Notes: a model not told the origin generated them from the sequence alone. 64,000 nucleotides of DNA from Eumeta japonica (GCA_005406025.1 BGZK01001464.1:1-64000); one strand, 5' to 3'. Counted from the first letter of the stretch, positions 1-12,093 are shown. Numbers and translations are program-made.

Positions 1-828
1 ACTCCATCAATCTATGAATCCTTACTGCGGTTTTGTGCTAATACGAATTTCGTCACTACATTTTACAACTTAAACTTCGGTGAAAAAAAACAATAGAATT
101 TCATTATTTTCTTTGAAATCCACATGTCTAGGAAACATATCAGACCAGACCAATACAGAATTACCTCAAATATTTTGCGCAGAAATTTCAAAATTAAAGG
201 TAACGTCGTTCATCCTGCGCTGTGGGTATGCAATATTAAACTGTTCACGTTTCAATTTGTAAGAGATTATAAATGTAATATAACTACAACTCGACATAAG
301 TAGAAATAACTTACAGGTGTGCCGAATTTCAATTCGAGCATTTATTGGGAACTAGAGCTGTCAACACGTCACGGCAAAGGCCACAACGGTCCCTTTGATC
401 TTTAACATACGAAACCCTAAGGAGAAAATATGAAATCTCATTGTGAACTATCTTAGAAAAACATAGATCGATTAAATTGCGCACGCGGCTCTGCCAGCAC
501 TGAATATAGAATGTACATATTCTTCTTTTATAGCAGGTAATCTCGCTTCTAATCGACGCCGATCACAATTTTGTTCTCGCTTTCATTTTCTATTCTGATT
601 CTGGTCTCGTTCTCAATTTCAATCGCGGTGTTGCTCCAAATTCCGATCACGGTACCGCTCCGCACGAGATATCGTCGCATTCGTGATTTCGTTGTTCACC
701 CACGAAAATGCAATAATTGCTGTACATACACGTATTCTAACTACACGTGCTTAAATATGTAAGTCTAGGAATACAAGTAGTTAGAATATATGCATATGAT
801 ACAATATTTAAAGTTATATATAATTTCT
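1..828. other. Non-coding AT-rich sequence, no gene seen
   Basis: No convincing exon is seen. The part at about 560-690 is a degenerate run of T/C-rich motifs of the GATTCTGGTCTCG kind that resembles stretches near 22.97-23.09 kb and 36.43-36.55 kb. On the minus strand a consensus donor, CACACCT|GTAAGT, lies at 314/315, preceded by an ATG that opens a nine-codon frame, but no acceptor or homology supports an exon. Confidence 0.5.
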
Positions 829-1088
829 CACTAATTAATATACCACAAAAAAATTAAAATGAGGTCAATACCTACCTATATGATATACCAATGAACGCGG
901 AAGCTATTGAATTTGTGACAAAATACAACAATATAGGTAAGTATTGAATTTGTGACAAAATATAACAATATAGATATTGATGTAATTTGTCACAAATTCA
1001 ATAGGTTCCGCGTTCAGTGGTATATCATATATTTGATATACCTATTGTATTGACTTCATTTTCATTTTTTGTGGTATATTAATTAGTG
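829..1088. mobile_element. Foldback MITE-like element, 260 bp
   Basis: The two ends are long imperfect inverted repeats. The left arm starts CACTAATTAATATACCACA and the right arm ends with its reverse complement. Both arms also share the ATATGATATACCA and GAACGCGGAA blocks in mirrored order. The centre holds two direct copies of TATTGAATTTGTGACAAAAT (905 and 942) and an inverted third copy (981-1003). No target duplication is clear at the edges, and there is no coding capacity. The superfamily is not assigned. Confidence 0.75.
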
Positions 1089-1089
1089 T

Positions 1090-3700
1090 GCATTTATATC
1101 TAATTTTAAAAAATGTATCATATGTTCGTATACATACGCATACATACATCGACATTGTAGCTTTGTATCAGAGATTTTTAGAATCGATTCAATACATAAA
1201 CATCAATGCAATAAATTCAACAATGATTCAATGATGAATCAAGAAATACCCAATTACTTGTATATACAACAACATCGATAACCAATCAATTTTAGCTTCA
1301 CGATTAGAAACGATGATACTGATTTAATCGACACCAATCAGAACTGGTTTGTGGGCCGCCCTTCGCGTTCAAGATATACGACACGATAGCTACATCGCGC
1401 TTTCATCGAGATCCGTACGGTGACTGTCAAAGCACGAACGGCCGTATCTAAACCATCGCCCGTTAATCGTGAGTCATCCTCTTTGTGCAGAGTCGTGCTT
1501 AATTTCTTGAGAGCGGCATTTGAAAAAGGCCCGTTCGGAAAGACGAGAGTTGAACGTATATAAAAATAGCATCGATCGCCATATCTAGGAATGAACATTA
1601 ATCTGAAGAAAGAAATAGTCATAATTTAAATTTCTTTGTGATATGTCACCCGTCGTAAGAAATGCTTTATGCTGATTATAAGATAAATATTTTTAGTAAT
1701 AAGAAAATGTCCGTGTCACAAATATATTAATGAAAAATATTTAACAATCTAATAGAAGATGTTAAAAAAATATATAGTGAATGTTAATAAAAATATATGC
1801 GGACGTATAACATATAAAAAAAATATGATATTAGGTCTTTTTTACAGAATCGAATTATTGTTATTGTACTTTTTTTCCCCACTCGTTGTGAGAATAAACT
1901 TCATAGCATAACATAAATATATTAATTTTTCTGTATCATGTCGCTTATATATCAAGAAAAAGTTTTCTTCTTCAGCGAATACAAAGCAAAAATGTTTTTA
2001 ATACCTGATATTATTAAAAAAAAAACGATTTCCAATATTTTCTGTTGACTCACATCAATTTTCTATATATATATATAACAATATAATCAGAAATTTCTCC
2101 AGTTACGATATCTTGTAATTACAAAACGTCACTTTCTTATTTATTATACACATTCACTTTATTTATTTCCTAACAAACACTTTACTATGGATGGACACCA
2201 AATATTCGATTCATCTCCTTTAAAACGGCGCCTACTCGCATATCTCATACGAAATAGAGAGTTCCTGACCGCCACGTGTCATAACGTCTCTCTTTAGTTT
2301 CAGATTCGGCCAAGCGAAACACACTATTTTGATACTTCCTTTTAATGGACTATTTTCCTATTTTAATCTAGACATCGTTTATATTATATAGTAACTTGTA
2401 CACGTATAAATTACTCAATGATTGACTATACGCAAATAAAAACGCAAACAGCAATCTATTTGGCATAATGCAGTTGTTTTAATGTAACATAAACAGCCAT
2501 TAAGACTTCAAAGTTTCGCGAACGCTCGCAAACGATACAATAAACTTTTTGCGTGCACGTAACACGGACGGGAAAGAAATCGTGTGCGCTCCCTTCTCTA
2601 AGATCTTAACATCCGATAGTGAAAGAATTCCAATGACGCCTTTGATGATATCGACGGTGCTTAATGGAGATTTAGGTCATCGACGGGGACGATAAACGTG
2701 TTCTACGACCGCAAGGGCGGATCGAATATTGGGTCGATAGTTTCAAATATACGATAATTAATACGGCATGTATGTAAAACAAAGCTCACAAAAGCTCCTT
2801 TATGTAAGTTGAAATACCATAGATAGACCGTGTTTGCGATGTTCCAAACGCCACCTACTCGTGAGGATAACATGCAGGCCGTCGATACTGGAATAGTGGC
2901 CAGTGCGAGTTTTAGAGCGTGCGTTGTCGCGGCGCCGACGCGTGCGCTGCGGTAGGGTTTCGTCCGGCACGGGCGAGGTTTCGCCCCACTCACAGGTAAT
3001 TACACTCGAAACCGTATTTAGCTTTGTGTACAACTGTGCATCCATCTTTACTTATGTAATAATTACCGGTTGCCAGTGTTATTCACCTAAACGATAGCCT
3101 CTGTATTAACGTCATAAGCGAAAACTTTTAAATGTCAAAATAAATACATTGACAGGTAGTAAAATTAGTATTCATTTTATTGTCACATAGCGCCTGAACG
3201 CTGCTGGTGAATTCCGGTTATACATAATATCTCGTAGTAAAGACGCTTCATACGTGTGGTTCACCGTATTAATTAATAGATTTACCTATTTATTATTGCT
3301 CATGTATTTGAAACAATTGATTATTCCATCAGATAGTAATCGCGAGTGCTTATACGATACACATAAACATCAAAATTTCAACCCTGTTAAAATTCACGTC
3401 TAGTTATAGAAGGAATTTTAAGGACCTTAATAGACTTATAGTCGGATTTTTCATTTAAAATTTCAAAATCTCGAGCAATATACAGGCTGACGAAACTGAA
3501 AGTAATTTCGTCATCACATTGCATAAAAAGAAAACATAATACTTCGGTATTACTACAATAAATATACACAGATAGTAGTTCACATATTCCACTATGTAGT
3601 CACGCGACTCACTCGAAAATCTAAAAAAAATATTTTTTTGTAAGAAATAATTTCGTACTATTAGATTAAATAACCTTAATTGTATTCGAACACTTCCAAA
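1090..3700. other. Non-coding; GC-richer patch at 2.88-3.00 kb
   Basis: Mostly AT-rich with no supported gene. At 2880-2995 (plus strand) a CpG-rich segment ends in CTCACAG|GTAATT, a fair splice donor at 2996. All three frames behind a possible ATGCAG acceptor contain stops, so it could at most be a non-coding first exon. The patch may instead be regulatory. Confidence 0.35.
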
Positions 3701-4001
3701 CTTAATTATCACGACCTATATCCATTCTGCGGACTTCACCATTGTCCACAGTTCGGCCTGGAAAAGATAATACCGTGTTCACGCTGCAGGGCGGGCGTAA
3801 ACGCTGCAACATACTTTGAAACATTGTGATTTCATATCGGCTATTTGCTGACAACGATAAAAGGTTGGGGAAGTTACTCGCTCTATATATTAAACTATAG
3901 AAGATATACTTATATATAGCCGATGGTACACCACGTCAACGGACTTCGTGGTGTTCTGGAGGCGTCGACCCCGCGACATTGCGCCAAGTGATCGCTCAGC
4001 G

Positions 4002-4076
4002 ATGTTCAGCAAAAGGAACAAATGTAGCGAACCGCTCGTGACACCATTCCGAGAGAAACAGGCAAAAAATAAATAG
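4002..4076 (+). CDS. Short ORF with exon-like sequence, possible first coding exon
   Basis: The ATG at 4002 opens a 24-codon frame beginning MFSKRNKCSEPLV and ending at TAG 4074-4076. It follows a leader containing TATATATTAAAC (about 3882) and a perfect 8-bp inverted repeat (3928-3935 with 3947-3954). The residues look protein-like. A GC-type donor, AAACAG|GCAAAA at 4061/4062, would keep phase 0. There is no GT donor, no homology I recognise and no proven downstream exon. It could equally be an upstream ORF or chance. Confidence 0.2.
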   Translation: MFSKRNKCSEPLVTPFREKQAKNK

Positions 4077-5241
4077 TAAAAAGAAGTGACGGGGATTTTT
4101 ACTATTTTTTTTTTTGGTTTTCAATCGTAATTAACTCTTTTCTCTGTTTAATGAACGGTTTGGTCGGTTTTTGTTTTGCGATTTGATATTCAGACGCAAT
4201 ATTATCGCGTTCCAGTTCATAAAAACTACAATATTTATTTTGTTCATTTTTAGGATTTCATTCCTTTTGTGTGTTCGAAACAACGCGATACGAATAATTC
4301 ATCTATAGTTATAGAATATGAAATCGGATTAACTTTTAATGTATACAAACAACAATCTTGGGGAAAATATTTTATTTCACTTATTTTTTTTTTATTTCTT
4401 TTATTACTTAAAAACGTTCTTTAAAAATAAACACAAGAAAATAAATTAGTTTAAAAAAAAATGGATTTTTAAAAAGTGATCTGAAAAGTAAGAATAGTGC
4501 TTATTCGATTGTGATAAAAAAAAAACACATTTTATTGTGCATTAATTTTTGTGCCGTTTTTTCTTTCCAAAATCAAAGGTGCCGTATAACTATTATTCCA
4601 TTGTTTTCAGTTACATCGTCAGTTACAAATCAATTCAGTATGAATAATTACAAAACAATATCATTATATTGAAATCGTGTTCCTTTGCGTTGGATTTCGT
4701 GTGGTAATATTAAGAGCAATCAAATCACAATCAAAATCTACGTAGAATTTGGATAAATCAGTTGATTGCTCAGATTTTTTTTTCTCACAATCTGTCGTTC
4801 GGCCGTGAACTCTGGCGTGTCCAGCTACGTGGGGTGCTTAACCTGGCCTAGCTTATCGACGATGCCGCGATTCAAACTATAAATTAATGCGTGCCAAATA
4901 GCGAACGTTTCCACGTAAAACCTTTGAATTTTTTATTAGGTACGATTCATACAGTTCCATAGAGCTTTGACGGTTACGAGAATCGGACAGCTTCGTCATG
5001 AACGTTAGAGGAATTACAGTAGTTCCGAGAAACTGTATCAATTAAATGGGACAAAGTTAATAATACTTTGAGTTGAAACGCACAACTAATTTACATGCTA
5101 TCATCGACCTAGCTCGATTCGAGAGAAAACTGTCAACATTATGGTAGAGTAACATAGTCGTTTTAACAACATCTGTAATTGAATACAACACTTTGTATAA
5201 AGTTTAATTGAGGAATTTGTAATGCATATGTGTCACCTCAC

Positions 5242-5376
5242 CTCTGGCGCCGAAGGAACCAAAGCGTTCCCTGTTGACGGGCGCCTTGTACTTCTTGTCG
5301 CTGGGCACGGGCAACTTGGACGGATACTTCTCGGAATTGCTCCGGCACAGCTTCTCTTGGAGCCGTGCGCTCCCAT
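5242..5376 (-). CDS. Candidate N-terminal coding exon, frame broken by one base
   Basis: On the minus strand an ATG in good context (AACAAAGATGG, 5374-5376) starts MGAHGSK, the pattern of an N-myristoylated protein (Met-Gly then Ser-Lys). As written the frame then turns into low-quality Arg/Pro/Ser sequence. One frame over, the downstream DNA reads EKLCRSNSEKYPSKLPVPSD, then KKYKAPVNRERFGSFGAR, with strong codon character, up to a consensus donor AGAG|GTGAGG at 5241/5242 (phase 1). One extra G at about 5356 (AAGGAGAAG instead of AAGAGAAG) would join the two parts. No acceptor with a pyrimidine tract precedes the good frame, which favours a first exon. The downstream exons are not identified. 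It could be an assembly indel, a polymorphism or a pseudogene. I do not recognise the protein. Confidence 0.5.
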
Positions 5377-5609
5377 CTTTGTTGTGGCACTCTTGGACTT
5401 TTATTGAGCGCTACATCCTCACTTCGTCCCGTTTCCGTTTCCGTCTGGGCCACTTCACTTCCCTATATTCCGCTACACGTTCCAGCGTCAACTTCACATT
5501 CCGCGATTAATTTTTCACTTTTCCGAGATGAACGCGATTTGTTCGAAGAATCGGTCACGTGTCGGGCATCATTAGTTTTAATTTTATTACGCCTTCCATG
5601 AATTTTTGT

Positions 5610-5651
5610 TATATATAGCAACCTGTTTCGTACAATAAACAAAAACACAGT
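5610..5651 (+). promoter_or_regulatory. TATA box and initiator-like site
   Basis: TATATATAG at 5610-5618 is followed about 38 bases on by ACACAGTT (A at 5649), an initiator-like site. From there the first ATG met is 5744, the start of the short plus-strand ORF. The spacing suits an RNA polymerase II core promoter, but such AT-rich matches are common in this sequence. Confidence 0.35.
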
Positions 5652-5743
5652 TGTAGAGAACGACAGTCGTAAAATCGCACAATAAGCGACAGACACGGCC
5701 CACTCGTCCGACAACGACTATTACAAGTTTCTTGAACAATACT

Positions 5744-6055
5744 ATGCTGCCGATGTGCTTGAACGCTAAGACCAGTATTCATTGTAGAACGTCTTCGAAA
5801 GGGCCAATAACCTTGTACGAGCTGTGCGAGCTAAAACATGCTGTGAAGTGTGCACTAGGTACGGCGAAAGAAGAATTGGCCAATTTGAGGAATAACAAAT
5901 TAGCGGAGTATGTTTTACGTGTCGGTAAGTCCTTACATGGAATGGAAGATATTTTCAATATTGAAGTCACTACTTTAAAGACTGTAACGGTTAAATTTCT
6001 ATACACTGCAGTCTCCTATCTCCCAGTCTTACTAATTTATATTCTTTTACGATAA
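5744..6055 (+). CDS. Small orphan ORF, 103 residues, hydrophobic C-terminus
   Basis: The frame starts MLPMCLNAKTS at the first ATG after a TATA/initiator pair and runs to TAA 6053-6055. The middle (residues about 27-63) is helix-like: ITLYELCELKHAVKCALGTA, then KEELANLRNNKLAEYVLRV. The end, SYLPVLLIYILLR, could act as a tail anchor. A perfect GTAAGT donor lies inside the frame (G5924|GT5925), and an acceptor TTTTTATTGCAG ends at 6162. Splicing would replace the hydrophobic tail with VHFDDIISF and a stop at 6189-6191. The region upstream also has a second open frame (HSSDNDYYKFLEQYYAADVL), so an ancestral frameshift is possible. I recognise no family. ORFs of this length also arise by chance in a window of this size. 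Confidence 0.35.
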   Translation: MLPMCLNAKTSIHCRTSSKGPITLYELCELKHAVKCALGTAKEELANLRNNKLAEYVLRVGKSLHGMEDIFNIEVTTLKTVTVKFLYTAVSYLPVLLIYILLR

Positions 6056-6059
6056 TTTT

Positions 6060-6350
6060 ATATTTGTGTCCAATATTTTTAAATAACATTTAAAAATATA
6101 AATTAAATAACATTTAAAAAATATATACCAAGATACAGTTCAAACGTATGTTTTTATTGCAGTTCATTTTGATGATATTATTTCATTCTAACATTCTTTA
6201 GGAGACATTTGAGACTCGCTTAAAATTGTGAACTTATCATTAAGTACTCACGTAACTTTTAATTAACTTATCACTTGATATTTTGTATTTTAATCGCTCC
6301 GTTGCATTTGCCGGAAGAATGTATAGCGAGAATAGGTAAGACAGAAAATT
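6060..6350. other. AT-rich; short tandem duplication at 6081-6120
   Basis: AAATAACATTTAAAAA occurs twice with a 24-bp period (6081 and 6105). At 6330, GAATAG|GTAAGAC on the plus strand looks like a donor, but no exon frame is evident. Confidence 0.4.
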
Positions 6351-6359
6351 TTAAGACCC

Positions 6360-6830
6360 TTAACATTCTGGGCGGTCACCGACTGCGCTCTATATAATAA
6401 CGCTACCGCCGTTTAAATAATCGATTTTACACACATCGAATCGTAGACTAGTGAGAGCGGTCAAGCAGGAACGAACCGTCAGAGTCTATTTGTAGATGTG
6501 GCGGCAACAGACCGAGAATATTCCTGCGACTCTCGGACCGAACCCGACATTCAATAATCATTGCAACTCTTAAGCGACGCCATTATCGCCGAGCCCGCGC
6601 CGCCGTTTAAGCGATGAAACGGCACACTCGGCGCTGCCGGTGCGGTCAACAAAGGACCAATGGGCACGTCCGCTGATACAATTATTGCGCGATCTATTTC
6701 TGTGGCGCAGCCGGAGCGCGCTTTCGCCGCAAAGCCGAGCGGGCCGCGCGCGAGGGATCCGAGCGTCGTTTATTATTCAGCCGCTATATCGCTTGACTAA
6801 CTTTCGCATGCAGCTCTGTCCGCGTTAACA
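6360..6830 (+). promoter_or_regulatory. GC-rich island with TATA-like box, possible promoter
   Basis: TATATAATAAC at about 6391 precedes a CpG-rich tract that is unusual for this window. The first ATG downstream (6496) opens only a 25-codon frame (MWRQQTENIPATL...). A second, at 6614, opens 20 codons. No donor pairs with them. It may be a promoter with a non-coding first exon, or an enhancer island. Confidence 0.25.
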
Positions 6831-6839
6831 TAGAATGAA

Positions 6840-9040
6840 TTCCTGCATCCTTTAAATCGATTGCGATGCGAATCCCTCATGATCGCGATCCTGTTCTCGA
6901 TCTTAAATCATAAAAATTTAAACCACATTCAATTTCAACTTAAAACCACAAAAAGGACAGCGACACAAAATTCTTAATAACAATTTTTATTGTGTTTAAG
7001 AATTTTGAAATTATTATATTCAAGTGTTTCAGTTACAGTTTCCAGTTAAAGAGGATTCCACATATAGTTTGACTTCGGCCATGTTAGATCTCCACCAACA
7101 TACATACGAAAACCGCATTCAACTCCGCATAGTAGATTTTGTAAAGTTATGTGCGAACAGACAAACATGCAGATAGGTATACAGTAATTAAAAAAAAAAA
7201 TATTGTTTTTGCTTCCATTTCACTATAAAGATTACCCATATTAATTTTGACGTGACAACGTCTTATAAATTGTTTGCCGGGTGACACTTCAAGAAACTGC
7301 GTTACGCTCCGCTCACGTTATGCGCTTACAATGAGAGCGAGTGAGGCGCGTCCCTTCCACTCGAGCATGGTTAGCCCGCCTAAGAGCGAGAGAGACAGAC
7401 ATAAAAGTGAAAGGCACGCGTCCCTTCCACTCAGATAGGAACAAGTTAAGTTGTAGTAAACGCTGTTTCATTGTACGCAAATGTATTGCAAGTTATTGTA
7501 TGTATATTTGTATATAAATACGTATGTATGTAAAGGTAAAAATAAAATTTTGTTAATATGAAATTCAGTGCGAGATTCTTTGTATAAATTAATGTTTTAA
7601 ATATAATTCTTTGTATAAATAAATGTTTTAAATTGTTACTATTATTTCATCCTTCTTCCTACTATACGAATGAATATTCACATTAAAATGATTTTACCAC
7701 TCAAAGTCGTTGTCACGTAAAACTTTCGCCCGTATACCGACTTTACAGGCAACCAATTTTTTTTTTACAAATAATTCCCAAGTGCAGATTTCTGTCTGTT
7801 ACAGTTGACTACACGCGTAGACGCTGTGCTCCTGCGGATCAAACACCGCGTGGGTTGGTAGCGATATTTGAACGCGTGACGTTACAGTCACATGGGCGAA
7901 GTTGAGCATGTCATCATGTTTGTTGCGATTTAAATGCATAGCTTGCATCATTAAACTAGTTTTGCTCGTTTTTAAATGTCTGTACATTTACTCCGCAAAC
8001 ATTTTGGATTTGCTTGCGGAGACGTGCAAACGTTTTGTTACTTTGCGTTTCTAAAAATAAATCCCTTTTTTGCTAAAAGGAACTATATCGATCATTGTTA
8101 AGAGCCTTATCTATATATATAATAAAATTAACTGACCGACGTTTGTACTTGGGAAATATTTATGTAACACTAGTACGGAAAAGTCTATACAAGTGCAGCA
8201 ACAGAACCCGAAACAATTATCTTTATAATTTCTGTACGTTCGTATAGTTTGTTTCTTCGCACATCACGCAAATATTATTTCACAAAATTGAATGTGATTG
8301 TTACAGACATATGGCTGTAGATATACAATAGGGTATGTTTTATCTTAATAGACCGCTTAGAAGCCAAGTTATATGGAAAACTCTCTTAAAATGGGAACTG
8401 TAATAGAATATATATAATTATATTTAGAATTTTGTGTGTATGGTTTTAATCAAGGCATGTTCTCCTATTATTACATCTCAAAAGATTGATTATAGAACAA
8501 AATAAGAAAGTCGAGAGCAGGACCGGGATTGAGATCACGCTGGGCGCAGCGTCATCAGTTGACGTGAAAAATATAAAAAATAATTCATAAATCTTTTATA
8601 TCGACTGATGACTTAATGGCATGTCCACGCGGGCGGAGCTGCGGGCGCTTTGTAAATAAATAAGAAGTGCTTTAAGTAAATGAATACTAAAGTAGGCTAC
8701 AGACATCATTAGGTGTTTTTGTTTTTAAACCGGCCGTTTAACATCCCACAAATATTCGTGCCGAAATTGTAATATTGATGAATATTATTGCTAGTAAGAC
8801 GTTTCTCTGTTAATTTGTTTCAATATTGTCTTATTCAATTAAACGGCTTTAATATAATAGGATTAATTTTAATCAACAGCAAATAACATTTTTGCAAGGA
8901 TAAATAAAAATTTAGAGGAACTATAATACAATAATATTTAATAGAATTATTGTTGAATGTACCTGACGATAGCGTAATGTGTTTCATTGGCTTTTAATTG
9001 CATGCACAAGCTACATAATTAATAAAACTTTTTTTTCGTG
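6840..9040. other. Non-coding; small direct repeat and decayed repeat fragments
   Basis: CGCGTCCCTTCCACTC is present twice (7347-7362 and 7417-7432), 70 bp apart, in a purine-rich GAGAGAGACAGACA context. About 8090-8290 and 8619-8665 look like worn retroelement 3' ends (for example CCACGCGGGCGGAGCTGCGGGC). No gene is supported. Confidence 0.35.
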
Positions 9041-9049
9041 TTATTGTTT

Positions 9050-9235
9050 ATTTATTCATAAGCTTACGCCTGTTCCTTAAAAAGGTAAGCACCAATCCCA
9101 CATCTCCGCACACTATGATCTTTATACACCTCTCATGCTTCGCTGACATCTATCAATCCTTACATGCAAGTCGTCGGTTTTGGATGCTTGAAATTCGCCC
9201 TCCATTCTACAAAAAATGTTCCAAGACGCGCCTTA
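9050..9235 (-). mobile_element. LINE 3' end, reversed copy
   Basis: Read on the minus strand this contains CCAAAACCGACGACTTGCAT, then AGATGTCAGCGAAGCATGAG, then GTGCTTACCTTTTTAAGGAA and GGCGTAAGC. The order and wording match the tail of the plus-strand copy at 15.45-15.92 kb, which encodes the end of a reverse transcriptase. It is heavily diverged and 5' truncated. Confidence 0.65.
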
Positions 9236-9722
9236 TTATATCAATAAATTCACTATTGAAATATTAAACGAAATAAATAACTTTGCGGTTTGAATCTACC
9301 AGTTATTATAGATCCGAATGCAGTTAGTTATTTTGGAGCCGGTTGAACGCGCACACCCTCGACGTATACAAAACAATTCACATTCTCACGGACACGTTGT
9401 TTGTTTGCGAGCGCGAGGTGCCTTTGAAGACGTTAACACGCGTCACTTGGTCATTTCGAAATGCATTTAAACTTTATCGGTGTTCGTTGCAGTTTAAAAT
9501 CATTCCGGCCGTTCAGAGCTCTATACGCCCGCTTGTTATTCAAAAGTGGTAAAGGCGTTTGCCTTCGAACTGAAAATTGCAGAGTTTCAAGAATTTCAAT
9601 AATAAATATTTAATTTATTAAATATTACATTATTCGATGAGTTTTAAACTAAATTAAATTGATGTATCGGTGAAAGCGATCGTCAGCAGCCACCAAAACG
9701 CACTGAGCTAGGGGGCGTTTTG

Positions 9723-9753
9723 GAGACCGTCCGTATTAAATACGGACGGTCTC
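9723..9753. repeat. Perfect 15-bp hairpin with 1-nt loop
   Basis: GAGACCGTCCGTATT (9723-9737) and its exact reverse complement (9739-9753) are separated by a single A. The stem is GC-rich although it stands in front of an extremely AT-rich tract. Transcribed, it would form a very stable hairpin on either strand. Confidence 0.9.
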
Positions 9754-9805
9754 AAAATATTAAATTATTAATAATATTAAATATATTATTATACATTTAA
9801 TATTA

Positions 9806-9832
9806 ACATATATATATATATATATATATAAT
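9806..9832. repeat. (TA)n microsatellite
   Basis: An almost pure TA dinucleotide run inside a longer AATATTAAAT-type low-complexity tract (about 9755-9860). Confidence 0.85.
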
Positions 9833-9859
9833 ATTAAACAAAATATTAAATAATAAATA

Positions 9860-12050
9860 AAAATAGCAGTGGACTAATTAAAAACATAAATACGGCGCGC
9901 ATGCCTGTTTGGTTCTAATAAATTCAATATAAAAAAACGACATTTTAAAATCGAACGAAAATTAATTTATACGTATGCAATAAAAAAAATGCCATTCGGC
10001 ATCCGAAATGGACGTAGATTTCTCGTTACATTTTCGAAATTTTAAATGCCCGCCCTTTTTTTAAAGTAATTAGCCGAACTAGACTCATCTTCGAACTCGT
10101 TCGAGGTAATCACCTATAGAATAGGGATGCCAAATTTCATTAAAATACCTTGAGAATTGCGGGCACTATACATAAACCTTTGAAGCAATGCTATTTTCTG
10201 AACCTCCTCGGCCACAGAGATAATAATATGATAAAATTTCTGCAAAGTTCCGCCATGAGACCAAATACAAAAGTTAGATATCTAAAGAAGTCTATTAATG
10301 ACTTTTGACAAGTCTTTAAATATCGTCTCAGATTGATTTAATCTACTCCTTTTATATTCTTTCAAGAAATTCTTCACGGCCCTTTCCCATTCCACCGAAT
10401 GCGTATACGGTAAACTGTTTGATTAAGAAACGCGAACGAAATATGCGCCTTTCATGTAAAATTAAAGCATTTCAACAAGTTTTATGACGTATTTACAACA
10501 GACCATAAATAAAATTGAGCGCGACTTTTATTTTGGAGCACAACAAACTATATTCCTAGCGGACGCCGCTGAAAGCTTCAGCGGCGGTTAAACGAGAAAG
10601 CGGCGTAAATCATAGGACATCATACGCTTTCGCGAAATCCACTAATGAAGCGGAAACTTATTTGACGCGTAACGCTAGAAGTTTCGGAACGAACCGACGA
10701 AAAGACATATGGGCTTCATACAGATAGGGCATAACTACAAAAAGCTAAATCAACTTTTGAGTCGTATATACATGCACTTTATTTCTTCATCTACTCATAC
10801 GAAAAGTATAATATTACCTTCTACTAAGTAAAATTTCATAATTATCAGACTTTCAAATAAAGACTTATTTCAGAATTATCTTCAAAATATTTTATTTTAC
10901 TTCTGTAAAATTGCATTTTGTAGTTACGCCCTTTCTGCATGAAGCCTTCGACATATAAATGATTTGACTATTGTACTATTAGCGTTATTTTAAAGTTGTA
11001 GCCGGTAATCGAAAATCTAAATAAACACGTTCTGCACAAAATCGAAGAAAACACGATAATGACGCCACAGTGTTAGTTTGATGAACGTCTCGTATGTAAA
11101 GATGTGTACGGCGGTAATGATTTGTATGATTTATTGAAAGCCATCAAAACTGACCGCATCGTCGATTAATTAAAAACAAAACTACCTAACCGCTCATACG
11201 CAGAGCCGGCGCACCGCGTCACCCGTGACTCAAACGGGTACATTACATCGCTTACAGTAGTACATTTTGTACCTATTTTGACGAGCGTTCAAGTTAAATG
11301 CGGCGAACGATCTCATCACAAGTTGAGCATTAACTGTGTTATTCAGAGTCCTAAGTCTAACTTTAATATATTTTGTAAGCTATGGTTTTAAAACAAATAC
11401 TAAAACTGTATTTGAATAGTTTGTTTAATTTATAAACTCTATCCAGGTACGCATTGTTAAACTATATTATTTTATAGTACCCAAGCATAGAGAGTCTGTA
11501 ATGATAGTTCAATTGAATAACGTTTATAAACTATTTCATCTTTTTTATTCCCTTCAGCTATACACACGGACATATACATATACATGTCCTAATTCTATAT
11601 GTACATGATAAAATACAATTTCCGCATATCAAAGAATTTAAAAACAATGCGAACAGAGACACAACCAAGAATTTATCTTAGTAGAAGTGATCTATTTCGA
11701 TCTTTAACAGAACAGGATATCGGATAGTATCATTTTTTTTTATAATAATGACGAAACAAAAGAGTTACAAACATATTAAATATATATATTGAGATATAAA
11801 CGTCACAAAGGTGTATATTAAAATAATTTTGGGTAGTATGTTGTATTATTCATTTATATGACGTTGTATTCGCATGATATCGTTCCATAGATAGACGATT
11901 CGAAAATTGAACTATAAACGTGACTCAAAATAACAATAACAATTAACCTCCACGACATACGACCTTCTTAATCCAAAACAACAGTAACAAAATAAAAGGC
12001 AAAACAATCAACCAAACGAACTGCTCCCTTGTCAAACCACCGCCACCTTT
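9860..12050. other. Non-coding; hairpin at 10564-10586
   Basis: No gene is seen. CGCCGCTGAA (10564-10573) pairs perfectly with TTCAGCGGCG (10577-10586) across a 3-nt loop. A worn repeat tail (about 10080-10160) has the wording of retroelement 3' ends. Otherwise the sequence is AT-rich. Confidence 0.5.
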
Positions 12051-12093
12051 ATAATCGAAATTATGCAAATGATCATGTGCCAATCTTAGCGCC

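Noticed and set aside
309..345. Minus-strand ATG followed by nine codons and a GTAAGT donor
   Set aside because: Too short, no upstream or downstream partner; a chance donor is likely.
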